DNA of 64,000 bases from Deuterostichococcus epilithicus (lineage: Eukaryota > Chlorophyta > Trebouxiophyceae > Prasiolales > Stichococcaceae), in assembly GCA_033439295.1 (NCBI GenBank), contig JAVTLE010000018.1:620001-684000 (forward strand). The letters run 5' to 3'. Of this stretch, positions 35,201 through 46,271 are shown in pieces. Each line of letters begins with the position of its first letter. Positions within the stretch are counted from its first letter, which is position 1. The notes below the pieces were generated by a model. The model worked only from the letters and a program-made list of their open reading frames with translations, did no database searches and was not told where the DNA came from. The translations under genes and the position numbers were made by a program.

Positions 35201-38200
35201 GCCGGAGCACATCCCGCTGCCGGTCGGACGGACAGCCGCGGCGGCGGCGGCGCCCGCCGCTGCCNCCGCTGCCGCCGCTGCCGGAGGCGGCGGCGGCGCC
35301 GTGCCGGCACCGATCGGCGCTGCCGCCGGCCCCCTGCGTCAGCGCTTTGGTGTGACGCTGGCTGTGGCTGTGGACACCGCCGGTGGTGCTGCCTCCGGCC
35401 AGGTACTGCATTCGCGACACCCCTGCATGTATGCGATTCTGTGGATGCGTTGCGGAAGACTTCAAATCGGATTTGCACACACCTCTCCAAGGATGCAGAT
35501 ACACGACCGCACTACACGACCGCACAAGGACACATTCTAGAGCCCACTAGACATCTACAAGCATGCCTTTTGTAGGCTCGCAAATGCTCCACTCTCTATA
35601 TGATTGTTTTTTTTGTAAAATGTCGTTGATGTCGAACGATCAGCTTGAGCTCGAGCTCGACTGACACCTGTGCGTGATGACACTCCGCAGCAGGCACCAG
35701 TCGCCCCCGCGGCGGCGGCGACCGGCGCTGCGGCGGACGCTGCCCTGTGGGACGGCTCCTGGCTGGCGGCGTCAGAGGCTTCCCTCGTCAAGGCCCGCCA
35801 GGTGTTAGCAGCATTGCCCAGGAGTTTCCCATCACTGTGACCTGTCTGTCGAAAGCGCTTTCGATTTGTATGGCATGGAGAGCGCAGCACTCAAGAGTGG
35901 TATCGACGGTCCTGCGGAGGCAGCGCCTCAAGGCACCGGGTGTGCCGAAACCCATGTCGTAGGACACCAACCGCTCCTGGTGAACTCAGCAACATGCTGC
36001 GGCACATGCTGGCAGCACACTGGCGCGGGTGATTGATACATACTCGCCATGTTTCTGCGAGGAGGTTTTTGCAATGACTTTGCTTATCCCGTTGGCCTCC
36101 TCGTATCACCGTGTGCAGGATAGGTAGACTCCTGCTTCCTGTGCTTGCATATGCGGGCGGAGCAGCCTTTTCGTGATAGACTGAGAGTGTGCAGCTGATT
36201 GCAAGGGACGATGTGATGAAACCTGCACAGACACATCTGCAGGGCAAAGCGCACAGCATGCTGCAGTAGCATTCATGTTTCGTGAACGCGGCAATCTCAT
36301 TCAGTGTTAGCTGCCGCGCAAACGTGCTGTAGCACGATGCAGGCCTGCAGGCCAGGTAGCCCAGGGATTGCCCAAGTAGCACCCAGGTGGCATGTGATGC
36401 AGCCGGTGAGGCTCACAGGCTCTCTTCCTCACCACAGATGTCGCTGGAGGCTGCGGTCGGTGCGGACGCAGCGGAAGCCGCCCTCATCTCTGCTGCTGCG
36501 AGCACGGACGGGCCTGCACCTACCTCCTACCGCGCTGCTGCGGTGGCGGCGGAGGGCGACGCGGCAGCCATCGAGGCCATCGCCTTGACGACTGAGCTGG
36601 AGGCGGCTGCCGCCAGCGGCCCCGCAGCCGGCGAGGCAGCCGCCGCGGCCGTCTACACGGAAGCCAGAGCCGCGGCCGCCGCCGCGCCGCTCGATGCGGC
36701 CGTGNCNGGCGCGANAGCTGCCNCACTCTTTGCCGCCGCCGACANCCCGGNGGCGGCCTCATACCGTGCCGCAGTCGCCGAGGCGCATGGCGACGCGGCG
36801 GCCATTGAGGGCTCGCCGCGGCGGCCGAGGCGAAGGCGGAGGCCGGCGGCAGCGGNGNCGCGGCGGGNGAGGCGGCCGCCAAAGCCGTGTACGCGGTGGC
36901 CGGGGCAAATGCGGGGCAGGAGCTGGTGGCTGAGCTAACGGCGGAGGGCCTGGCTGCCGAGCTGCAGGCGGCTGAGTCGGCCATGGCAGCCGCGGGGGCA
37001 CTGGCGGCGCCGGCAGGCGCGACCGCGCCGGCGCTGGACGCCCTCGAGCTGCCTGCCGTACGCGCAGCGGGGGCTGGCGCGGCCGTGGCCGCAGGCACCA
37101 GCGCCTCGCCTGCAGCGGCTGCTGAGGCGGAGGCGACCGTGGTAACAGCTGTTGTGGCGGAGGCGCCAGCGCAGCCGGCGCCGCCTGTGGCGCCCATGCC
37201 GGCTCCTGCGCCCGCTGCAGCTGTGATGCCGCCGCCGGCGGCAGTGGCGGGTCGTATTGCAGTGCCGCTGATGGCGGCGGCGCCTGCCGCGCCCGCATCG
37301 GAGGTGCCAGCGCAGGCGCTGGCGCCGGAGGCTGCAGCGCCTGTGATTGCGGTCGGCCTGGCCGCAGGACCGGCAGCAGCGGCGTCGGCGGTGGCTGCGG
37401 GACCCGCCCCGGCGACGGCGCCGCCCGCTGCTGTCCTCTCCTCCGAGATCACTGCCATCGAGGTGGAAGCACCTGCGCCGGCTCCTGCAGGTGGGCCACT
37501 TCGAGAACCTGCAGTGATTTTCTGCAGGCGACATGTGCCATCCAATTTGTCTGCATCACCGTCGCCAATAGTGCCTGTTGCCTGTTTCTCTGCACAGCTG
37601 CGCCGCCTCCAGCCTCAAGTGCTTGACTGCTTCTGTAAACTTTGCTGGCCGATGTTGCTCCCAACAGGTACATCAGATCCTGCAAAGCCCGGGCCTGAGC
37701 GTCCTGCATCTGCAAAAACACACTCCGACATGCAGCTGGTCACACGGTCGCTTGCTTCCGGCTGCAGGCGCAAAGGCGCCTGCCGCATCGGCGGCCGCGG
37801 CTGCCAAGACCCAAGATCCGGAGGAGAACATTCCATGGAACCTGGACCCACCAATGGAGGAAGCGCCGTGGCCCTCCGGCTTCGAGCCGCCCGCTGCTCT
37901 GCAGGCGAGTACCCACAGTAATCCAGATGCTGCCCACTGGGGCAGCCTGTCGCAGACCATGGCCTAGCTCCAACCTCCAGCATTCAGGACAGCTGCCAAC
38001 ATCGGTCCTACAGGTGTCACGACGTTGGACCTCACTGGCGCCTCTGCAGCACGATGCTGAAGCGCAGCGCGCAGATGGTGACAGGCGTCATGTCAACGTG
38101 ATGCTTGCCGCCAGATCACTGCAGACACTGGCACACAGCCATAGCGCATGCTACGCAGGTCGGCGGCTTTGGCGCGGCGCCAGCAGCAGGGCCAGCGGCG

Positions 38201-41200
38201 GGCATTGCTCTGCCGCTGGAGGATGCTCCCTGGCCCAGCGGGTTTGCACCTCCTGGTAGGCTTCCAATCACTGGATCGCAGCATGTCGTTGCCTTGGACC
38301 CGCAAGGGGTGCACTGCAGCTAAAGTCCTACCTGCTTCGCATGTCTGTCCGTTCTTCACTGCATCCATTGAGGCTCTATTTTGGTAGACCACCAGCGTCT
38401 TTCGCGACGGAACAAGATGCAGGCTCTGTGGGGATGCCTCACATACCGATGCAGTGCGGCAGCAATGCAGTATACTGGGCAGTGAGAACTGCAGTCTGGG
38501 CAGTGAGAACTGCAGTCTGGGCAGTGCTGCAAATGCAGTCCCTTGAGCCCAATTTCAATTCCACCGCTGCAGGCGGCGCTGCGGGCATGACATCGCCGCG
38601 GCGCCACCGGCAGACGGTCACGCCGCGGCACGGCGCCGCCGAGGCCCCCGGTCTGGACTACCGCCCCGCCGCCTTCGACCTGGCGGCGCAACTGGGGCCC
38701 TGCCTGCCGGACCGCCCCTGCCCCAAGTGCGCCGCTGACTACAGGGCATCACCGCTGCCGCACGCAGCTGGCTATCATATCGATTCCTTTGGACCCCAGG
38801 CCTTGCAAGGCGCTTCTCAACCTGACCCAGGCGCATGCAGCCAAACTTGTGAATAGGCACGTCTCACCAACTAGGCTACGGCGAGAGAGGCCTTCGATGA
38901 AAGTGGGGATCATCCCTGCATTGATCGGAGAGGCATGTCAGTCTTGGACTAGCTGGTAGTGCCAAACAGAGTGTGCTTGTGCGGCAGGGCCGCTGCCGTG
39001 TCATCTCGGGCTGGTGGAAGTCGACGATGCATGATGCGCCGGCCTTCCGATGCTCACAGGAAGCAGCTGAGCATGGACGACATCTGGCCCGGCGTCCTCT
39101 TCGACGAGGACGGCATCAGTGGCCTGCCCTTCTACGAGAAGCCTGCCGCCGCCAGCTACGATGGTGCAACTTGTTGGTTTTTCGCAAGAGGGCCAGAGCG
39201 CACAGAAGCGGTGGCAGCAAATTCACATCGGCTCCATCTCTGATGAGTCGTACTGGCATTTCTGCTTTCCCTTCCAGGCCCATGCTCCCACCATCCTCTC
39301 ACCCGTGTGCACTGTGCCTGTCTGCACATTTGATCAGGAGGCTCAGGAAGCGTGTATGGCCCAGCGACCCGTGCTGGTTCGTCTCCATGCTGTTCGATCG
39401 TGCAAGCTGGCCCCCTTCTTGATTGCGCAGGCCGCGCGGCGCCCGGCCAGCCGCGGCAGCCCGGCAGCCCCGACACCGTCTTCGGCTTCGGCGCCGCGGC
39501 CCGGCTGTCCAGCAGCGACGACGGCCTGGGCGTTGACTTCGCCACGTCCGAGCTGCCGGCGGCGGCGGCGGCGCCAGCGCACACGGCGGCGGCGGCGGCG
39601 CCAGCGCACACGGCGGCGGCAGCGGCGCCAGCGCACACGGCGGCAGCGGTGACAGCGACGGCATGCTGGACGAAAGTGTCTCGCGCTGCGCCGCCCGCCT
39701 TAATCCTGTTGCCGCCACGACCCGAGGTATGAGTGCTGGAGTGCACGAGTGCCGGTGCATCAGTGTTGTGGCGCTCAGATTTCAGCCTTCCCTGGGAGGC
39801 AAAAGTGTTCGCCTGCAGCGAATCGATGCAGATGTTGCACTGAAGAACACCAGCCAGGTGCTGTGTTTTCAGGCGGCGGGGCGTCCCCTGGCTGATGGGG
39901 TGTCAATAGAGGAGAGGTGCCGCACCCACGGCAGGCAGCCCGTCGTGAAAGGCTGCCTCCTGTGCCACAAAGCCTGAAGGCAGCACTACAGGCAGCACTA
40001 CCTCATGCGCAGGGTGTGAAGATGGCAGAGATCCTGCCGGGCGGCTGCAGCCTGGACGCCAGCGGCGGCTTGGTGCTGGCCTGGAGCCTTAGCTTCCACG
40101 AGTGCGCTGCATTTGCACCTTCGCTGGCCGAAGATGGCTTAGGATTTGTGCTTGGATTGATGGCATCTAGATGTGCAAGAGCATCTTGACGACATCTGTT
40201 GTTCTCATCTCTTCTTTACTGACAATGCGTGTCGGTTTCAACCGCGGGAATGCTGCATGTCGATGATGCTGTTGGGAGCAGCCTGCAGCACGGCTTTGCC
40301 ATACACAGCTAGATAGGCATTCATCACATGTATGCCGCACACCTCTGATGGGCGGTGGCATACTGGACACCTTTTGGAATGGCTGGCCTAGCGCTGGACT
40401 CCTGCGGGCTGAAATGGGAGGGATATGCCTGGCGATCAGGCACCCATCTGATAACCACGCAATTTCTGCCCATTTCAGCCCTACCCACCGCGTGTCGCGT
40501 CCTCCTAGAGCGCACAATGCAAGCGCTCATCAGACGTCAGGGAGTGGCGCTGAGCCAGGACGCTGGGCGAGAGTGTGGCAAGGTCCAGCAACCGTGACAG
40601 TCCTCTTGGAGAAGTAAAACCTCAGCCTGCTGGCTCCTCTTCATCATTCATTGCTCAGCTGAATTGATTTCCGTGCACAGGGAAGTGGCAGCGGCGCCAG
40701 CGCCTGCGCCTGCGCCTGCGCCTGCGCCTGCAACGCCACGCCAAGACTGCGCCGCCGCCGCCGCCGCCAGCGGCCCCTTGCCTCCTGCCGCCAAGCGCCG
40801 CGCAGCTGCGGTGTCTGCTGGCGCTCCGCCTGGACCTGAAGAGGCAACAGAAGCGCTACTCGACAGCTGCTGAAGATGGCCTGTTCTGCCTAGCCTGATC
40901 ATCGACCACTACCAGTCCAGCGCTGTCATTCCGGCTCGGTCTCTGCATACATTGGGAAAGGGCATCAAACACTAGCCAGCATGCTCACTGGCTGCTCGCA
41001 GATGATCGCACCAGGAGCGGCAACCACAGGTAAGGCAGCGGCACCTGAACGCCGCCGCCACGAGCCCGCTGCAGGAACCTTTGCGGAGCCGTTCGCCGCC
41101 CCTGCCGGCACGGCCGCCGGCGCCGGTGCAGCGGCGATGACGGCGTCGCCTGCCGGAGGTCGTGCACCGCCGCCACTAGGCGGAGCAGCGCCGACGCCGC

Positions 41201-41289
41201 CGGAGATGCCTGAGGACGCGCAGCACGAGCTCGCGCGCCTCGGCATTGCTGTCCTTGGCCCGGCCGGTGGCGGCGCGGCGGCTCTATGA
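23542..41289 (+). CDS. Giant Ala-rich low-complexity protein, about 24 exons, unknown family
   Basis: Exons joined by matching phase: 23542-23598, 23836-23910, 24022-24207, 24948-26009, 26413-26695, 27472-27808, 28000-28111, 28686-29762, 30245-31152, 31500-31926, 32501-32593, 33185-34247, 34491-34595, 35068-35402, 35694-35801, 36438-37490, 37768-37904, 38159-38255, 38573-38744, 39060-39163, 39431-39726, 40013-40101, 40681-40810, 41002-41289, roughly 2,860 residues. Most of it is Ala/Pro/Gly spacer. Islands include VFSRLFGRRSP and KNKISSIFGRRK (similar basic motifs), a short coiled coil (DDLAVAQAAHDRAAEDLQ), two Ala-rich repeats in exon 16, APWPSGF twice, PCPKCAADY and MDDIWPGVLFDEDGISGLPF. 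One intron uses GC (37905). Weak points: a frame break in exon 16 near 36820 beside N bases, no clear donor at 38745, and an uncertain last two exons (a stop at 40873 is the alternative). A split into two genes is possible. No catalytic domain is seen, so a scaffold role is only a guess. Confidence 0.65.
26295..26391. repeat. 11-bp tandem repeat (AGTTCAGGATA), about seven units
   Basis: Near-perfect copies of AGTTCAGGATA run head to tail in an intron of the giant gene, with one interrupted unit (AGTTCACGCACA). It starts right where similarity to the upstream duplicate ends. Confidence 0.9.
32331..32382 (+). repeat. Degenerate copy of an exon 5' end inside the preceding intron
   Basis: CCCCGCAG followed by GCGGACACCCTGGCAGCAGC mirrors the true acceptor and exon start at 32494-32549 (TCGGACGACCTGGCGGTGGC). 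The copy reads ADTLAAAQATHNTRAE against SDDLAVAQAAHDRAAE and then runs out of frame. Confidence 0.75.
34945..34978 (+). repeat. Degenerate copy of an exon start with acceptor
   Basis: TTGCAGGGGCCGCTGGCAGC near 34945 resembles the true acceptor and exon start at 35062 (CTGCAGGGTCGCTGGCGGC), followed in both by GCTGCCGA. It lies in the intron just before that exon. Confidence 0.6.
38475..38530. repeat. 21-bp tandem repeat, about 2.5 units
   Basis: Units of CTGGGCAGTGAGAACTGCAGT follow each other in an intron of the giant gene. The last unit is partial. Confidence 0.85.
39559..39645 (+). repeat. 24-bp coding tandem repeat, three units
   Basis: GCGGCGGCGGCGCCAGCGCACACG-like units encode AAAAAPAHT three times within an exon of the giant gene. 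It is a length-variable simple repeat inside the protein. Confidence 0.8.
40406..40481. repeat. 13-bp perfect inverted repeat with inner hairpin
   Basis: GGGCTGAAATGGG (40406-40418) and CCCATTTCAGCCC (40469-40481) are exact complements. Between them TGCCTG and CAGGCA form a second small stem. It lies in a late intron of the giant gene. It may be the core of a small foldback element, but no target duplication was seen. Confidence 0.6.
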
Positions 41290-42333
41290 TGCCGGATCGC
41301 TGCTTTCGGCGGCGGCTCCCACAGCGATGCCCTGGTCGTGGGTCAGGACCATCTTTGTGGGGAGGAGGAGGAGAATCGACGCGCGTAGCGTGCCTTGAGG
41401 GTTAAGATGACGGCAAGAGCTTGATGACTTGCTTTGCTCACATTTGCATGCCCGAGTCCATTTGCTGTTCCGGCCGATGCCGCCAGTTGGACAGTGTATA
41501 GTGCTGAGATAAGCCAACACTCCATTCGAGCATGCAGCCACAGGGCGGCTAAGTTTGGAGTTTGTCGGTCGTTTTGCATTATGAAGCATGCGCATACATG
41601 TGTCGGTGTGCTCGCCACTATGTACCTTTGTCGAGGTGTCGCTTCCAAGGTTTCTAGCTGGGTTACAGCATTGCATGCGTTCATGTGATAAGGTGTGCAC
41701 ATCTATGCTACGGCTTGCCGTTGACAATCCACGCCCAGCAGCCTGTTCCTCTCAAACGCACGAGAGCGGCGTTGTTGAATAGGTTACTGTGCAAAACCAT
41801 TCCTACCAACGCCGTTTCGGAATTCATACGTGCAAGACTCCACCAAACAGGGCGCAGCATGCAGCACTCACAGTGCAGTACGTGAAGGTCACAAAGCATG
41901 GCGGCAGCTCCGGCGGAGTGGCGGTACCCTAGGCGCACTGGAACGGCTTCCTCTGCAGCCGCATGCTCCGACACACTCAAGCAAGCAATTTTCCCTCTTT
42001 CGCGGCCAGCGGAATAAACTACTTCACTCAGCTACCATTGAACATTCGTTTTGAAGTGTTTGCATCAGAAGCTTCGCATCCATCGGTCAGCATTCTGAGA
42101 TCGAGAGCATCGATCAGCAACACCAAACAGCGATCATGCCTGTCGTCTGCCACCCTTCGATATAGGAGCGTGATGAAATAGAGGCGATCTCCATAATGCA
42201 AGTCCCGATGTCGCGGGTGTAGACTCTTTAAAGCTTCCTGCGACACCAGGGTGGTTGTGCTGACCGCAGCTGTGTCAGGCATTCGTCTGTTGGTTTTTGA
42301 GCCGCGTGACGCGTCTGATACGCCAAAGCAGAC
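41290..42333. other. Intergenic region, about 1 kb, no gene seen
   Basis: It lies between the putative end of the giant gene and the GART start. It has lower GC than the exons and only short frames on both strands. It should hold the 3' end of one gene and the promoter of the next. Confidence 0.45.
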
Positions 42334-45193
42334 ATGCAACCGTTGATGGCTTTCAGTCGGCGCGGCAACTACCATCCGTCGTGGCAGCTCAGCCAGCCGG
42401 CGCAAACGCTTCCGTGCCGCCAGCGGCTGCGACATTGTACACCCATCTGCAGCTTGCAATCCCAGCTTAGGTCACCCACGGAGTGCGTCACCAGCCTCCA
42501 GCGTGCAGTCCCGCGGAACTGCTGTATCAGCAGGCAACGGCAGCCTGCGGCGGGAGCGCTCACGGCGGCGGCATCCAGGCCGCCGGCGCCGGAGCCCGGG
42601 CGGACTGTTACAAAGTCCGCCAGGCTGGCCGTGTTCGTCTCCGGCGGCGGCAGCAACCTGAAGGCGTTGCATGCGGCGACGCAGGACGGCCGAATCAATG
42701 GCAGCATCGTGGTGAGGGGCCGCATCCTTGCCGTGCTTTCACGGCTTCAGGGCTGCTCGCTGGCGAATACATGCTGGAGCGCTGGAGTGCTGCCGCATCA
42801 TGTCTGCAAGCTGCACCTTTGCAACCTCTAACAGCACATGGGCCTGCGAGCCGTTCGCCCGTTCCGAGGCAACAATACCGTCTGCACAAGCAATGCCGCC
42901 CGCACATGCAATGGTCGCAGATGCAGACCTTGCAGGTGCACAGCACGCAGCCAGGGCCCACAGGGCATCCCGTCATTTGAGCACCTAGTAATCATCCGGT
43001 TTTCCAATCCTCAGGCAGTGGTGGCGGACAACCCCGGCTGCGGCGGCTGGGGCTTTGCCGAGGAGCACGGCATGGCCACAATACAGTTCCCCACAAAGAA
43101 GCACCCGCCGGGGGCGCACGCGGTGGCGCTGGGGGAGCTGCCGGCGGCGCTGCAGGCTCTGGACATCGATTACATCTGCCTCGCCGGGTTCCTGAAGGTG
43201 GGGTCCTAGACAGAGGAAAAATGCCGAAGCCGAGGATGTCGTCCGTCAGGCAAGACTGCAGAGTGATAGTGCTGCAGACCCCTGGACGCCAATTATATCT
43301 GCCTCGCCAGCGTCCTGTAGGTGGGGTGGATGTCCAGTAGGCTTCACTCAACACGTGTCTTTTGAGGGACGAGTACATGGGCATCGGAGGTCGGTTGCAT
43401 TGGCCTCGCCAGTCTTCTGAATGTGGCAGTGTCAATTGGCTGTTTTAGCACATGGATGAGCTGCCGTCAGCGCTACAGGCACTGAATGTCAATCCAATCC
43501 ACATCTGCATCGCCAGCTTCCTGGAGGTGGGGGCCTTAAAGGTCACCCGAAATTGGTTCAGGTAGATCGCTGAGCTTTCCAGAGCCGGCACTAGTAAATG
43601 GTCTGGAGCTGGCGCAAGCATTCTGTGGCACGTCTTCGACACTTTCCCATCTCGAAATTCTCCACTCTGCACTCGATCTACTTAAGGAAAACCTTTTCTG
43701 CTGCAGCTCATCCCAGTGGAGCTGGTCAGAGCGTTTCAGCGGCGCATACTCAACATCCACCCCGCGCTGCTGCCGGCCTTTGGCGGTGCCGGCTTCTATG
43801 GCGCCCGGTGAGCCGCCAAGCACCTCTGTCTACTTAGAGACCTAGTTTTATGGGCTTTACCGTTATGAGTCGAGCGAGGGGTTGGCAGCAGTTTCACCGT
43901 AACTCTGTGCCAGAAGGGGTCCGGCTCGTGCTGTGGAGTGCCAGTCTGGAGGATTTCATGCATTTGCCTGACTTACCAGCGCCTGCACGACTGATCCCGC
44001 AGCAGCACACATCATGACTGCGGACATGGGACCCAATCCCATCCCGTTCGCCCTGCTCCCTGCGGACGCACAAGTGCCCAAGCGCGCGCCCCGACAACCA
44101 CACGCCGTGGCACGACGCCTGACGGCTTCGAGCACGTGCGCGCCACAGGACTGACCCTTCTGCACAATCCAGAAATCTGCAGAAACCGCACCCACCCNCC
44201 CCCCGTGTGCGCAGGGTGCACAAGGCGGTGGTGGCGTCGGGGGCGCGCTTCACAGGGCCTACCATCCACTTCATCGACGAGGGCTACGACACGGGCCCCA
44301 TCCTGGCGCAGCGCGTCGTGCGGGTGTCGCCGACGGACACCCCGGAGCAGGTCGCCGCCCGCGTGCTTGTGGAGGTGTGCCCTCTAAGCTCAGAGCTTAA
44401 CGCTTATCTCTTGCGAGATTCACATTCACGTAGTGGCGCAGGGCGGGTGATGCAGTCGATGGCTACCCCGGAGCGGGTTGCCGCCCGCGTATAGAGGAGG
44501 CCCTCTACAAGGCGTTGCCCTCAATGTCCCGATGTGAAAGTTTGGAGGAAAACTTTGACAGTAATCAGCGGCGCAGCGCGTGGTGTGAGTGCCGCCCACA
44601 GATGCCCCGAAGCTAGTCGCCGCCCGCATCGCTGGCCGAGGTGCGCCCCTGGAGACTGTGAATGGCAGTTGTGAGACACCGATTGGAAGAGGAATGTCCT
44701 AGCGCCGTGCTAGTCGACACGCGGCCACCCTGGGCAGACAGCTGCCTGTATACATGCCGAGGCGCGCCGTGAAGAAGGCGGCAGCGAATGTGGCACATGA
44801 GGGTCTTCCTTGCCGCTGAGAGTGCGACAAGGAGGCCATGCTGTTGCACATCGGTGCAGATGCCCGGCGTTTGCATCCACGCGTCGCAGCTGCTACTCAC
44901 ACTGTAGGTTTTGCTGTTGGCGCTGAATGACTTGTTACTAAGTCTGTGGCTATGACACCAGGCATGACCGGGGCATGGCGCCGGTGGGGCAGGACGTTGG
45001 GTCACACTGCAGGTTTCCTGCTGCGTCAATGGTCCTTGCAGCACAGAAGCGGCCTTCATCTTGTGATGAAGAGTACTTGTCGCTTATTGCACCACAGGAG
45101 CACAAGGTGTACCCTGAGGCAGTGGCGGCGCTGTGCGACGGCCGTGTGACGTGGCGGGAAGACGGCGTGCCCATCATTTGGGAGGCCTACTGA
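42334..45193 (+). CDS. purN: Phosphoribosylglycinamide formyltransferase (PurN-type GART), probably plastid-targeted
   Basis: The enzyme transfers a formyl group from 10-formyltetrahydrofolate to GAR in de novo purine synthesis. Exons 42334-42711, 43015-43197, 43707-43807, 44215-44374 and 45098-45193 join in phase, giving 305 residues. About 90 N-terminal residues rich in Ser, Arg and Ala look like a plastid leader. The PurN core follows: LAVFVSGGGSNLKALHAA, VVADNPGCGGW, IDYICLAGFLK, RRILNIHPALLPAFGG, IHFIDEGYDTGPIL, and the end VTWREDGVPIIWEAY. The catalytic Asn, His (NIHP) and Asp (FIDEGYDTGP) are present. Introns 2 and 4 carry several degenerate copies of the preceding exon end. This is the most securely identified gene of the window. 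Confidence 0.95.
43271..43532 (+). repeat. Three degenerate copies of the GART exon 2 end within intron 2
   Basis: The true exon end reads CTCTGGACATCGATTACATC and GCCTCGCCGGGTTCCTGAAG, then GTGGGG. Copies are at 43271-43325 (GCCTCGCCAGCGTCCTGTAG then GTGGGG), about 43381-43430 (GCCTCGCCAGTCTTCTGAAT then GTGG) and 43451-43532 (ATCGCCAGCTTCCTGGAGGT, preceded by GAGCTGCCGTCAGCGCTACA as in the exon). The copies contain stops or frame changes and cannot serve as exons. Confidence 0.85.
44456..44652 (+). repeat. Two degenerate copies of the GART exon 4 end within intron 4
   Basis: The exon end ACCCCGGAGCAGGTCGCCGC followed by CCGCGTGCTTGTGGAG is echoed at 44456-44500 (ACCCCGGAGCGGGTTGCCGC then CCGCGTATAGAGGAG) and again at about 44600-44652 (GCCCCGAAGCTAGTCGCCGC then CCGCATCGCTGGCCGAGGTG). 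Confidence 0.8.
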
Positions 45194-46271
45194 CCGCGCC
45201 TGCGGCCGCACATTCCAAGCGGGCACGCGGTTGGCGGCGGCGGCGGCGGCGGTATTGGAGGGCTGCGGCTCTGGCTGGGCTTGACAGCCACACGACTCTG
45301 AAGTCCGCAGTGCCTGCGAGCTCCGCTGAGCAGGCGCTGGAACTTGCCGGACGAGGTTTGCCATACACCTTCGGCGTGGTTGTGGGCAGCTGCGGTGTTG
45401 CGTCTGTGATGTAGTTACAATGCGCCATGCATCGCGTCCCGCCGCAAGGGGCACAACGAACGCCGTCTGACGAGTGCGCAGGCACTGTCATAGAGGCCGC
45501 TCGTGCACAGATGGTACAGTTGAAGGGCTTGCGGTCAACCAAAGCAGCGGCCACCGAGCATTGGTCTGCATCTGACTGTGGAGACACGTCATGCCAGCAC
45601 ACCTGCTTCCAATAGGAAGCAATTCTGGAGCTCGTTCGCCTTCATGGCGAGTTCGGCCACGAGATATGAACCCTGGAGCTGAAACCGCTTGCCAGACGAC
45701 ATACAGCTTCACTGAACCTTCACAAGCGTTCGCGCAGCACAATTTGCACCCGAGCACAAGCTGCACCTGGTGTGAAGGGCCGGGACGCCAAGCGTTGAGA
45801 TCGGCGTCAGGCCTACGTGCTTGTGCAATCTTTCATTTGCAGACGATAGTTTGCCCAGCGGTCAAAGTGCTGAGCGCAAGAGTGCACAAGTTTTGGGAAC
45901 GCCTGAAACTCGCCTGATCCGAGTCGACTGTCATTTCTGGTTGAGGTTCCCGCCGGAGGAGTTCGCCGCCAGATCTGCAAGGAATGGTCACGATGGACTG
46001 ATAATCCAGAAGCTGGTCTGGGATGCCAGCATCTGATGTTACACCGGACGTCGGCCTCGCCGCCAGTAGCGACTGCAGCAGGTGCGCACACTGTCGTCCA
46101 CTCCGCTGTTTCAATCAGTCTTGCTGGCTTGAATTCAGATACTAAGGCACCCAGCATCCCGACGTGCGCAAGTCTCAACCATCTGCCATCCGCAGCATGG
46201 CACGCCATGCGGTAGTGAGCATGCAACCACTCATAGACGGCGGCGCAACGTGGCAACCCATCACAGCGCAG
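45194..46271. other. Region between GART and the NFKBIL1-like gene
   Basis: The first exon and start codon of the NFKBIL1-like gene must lie here but could not be fixed. A minus-strand frame at 45813-46256 is open for 147 codons, but it has no motif or clear splice partner. No other feature is supported. Confidence 0.4.

Noticed and set aside
36520-37545. Minus-strand Ala/Arg-rich frames of 150-340 codons
   Set aside because: They come from a low-complexity GCN-rich exon that reads open in most frames.
43271-43532. Alternative GART exons
   Set aside because: The copies carry stops or indels and would break the PurN fold; the simple five-exon model gives a complete enzyme.
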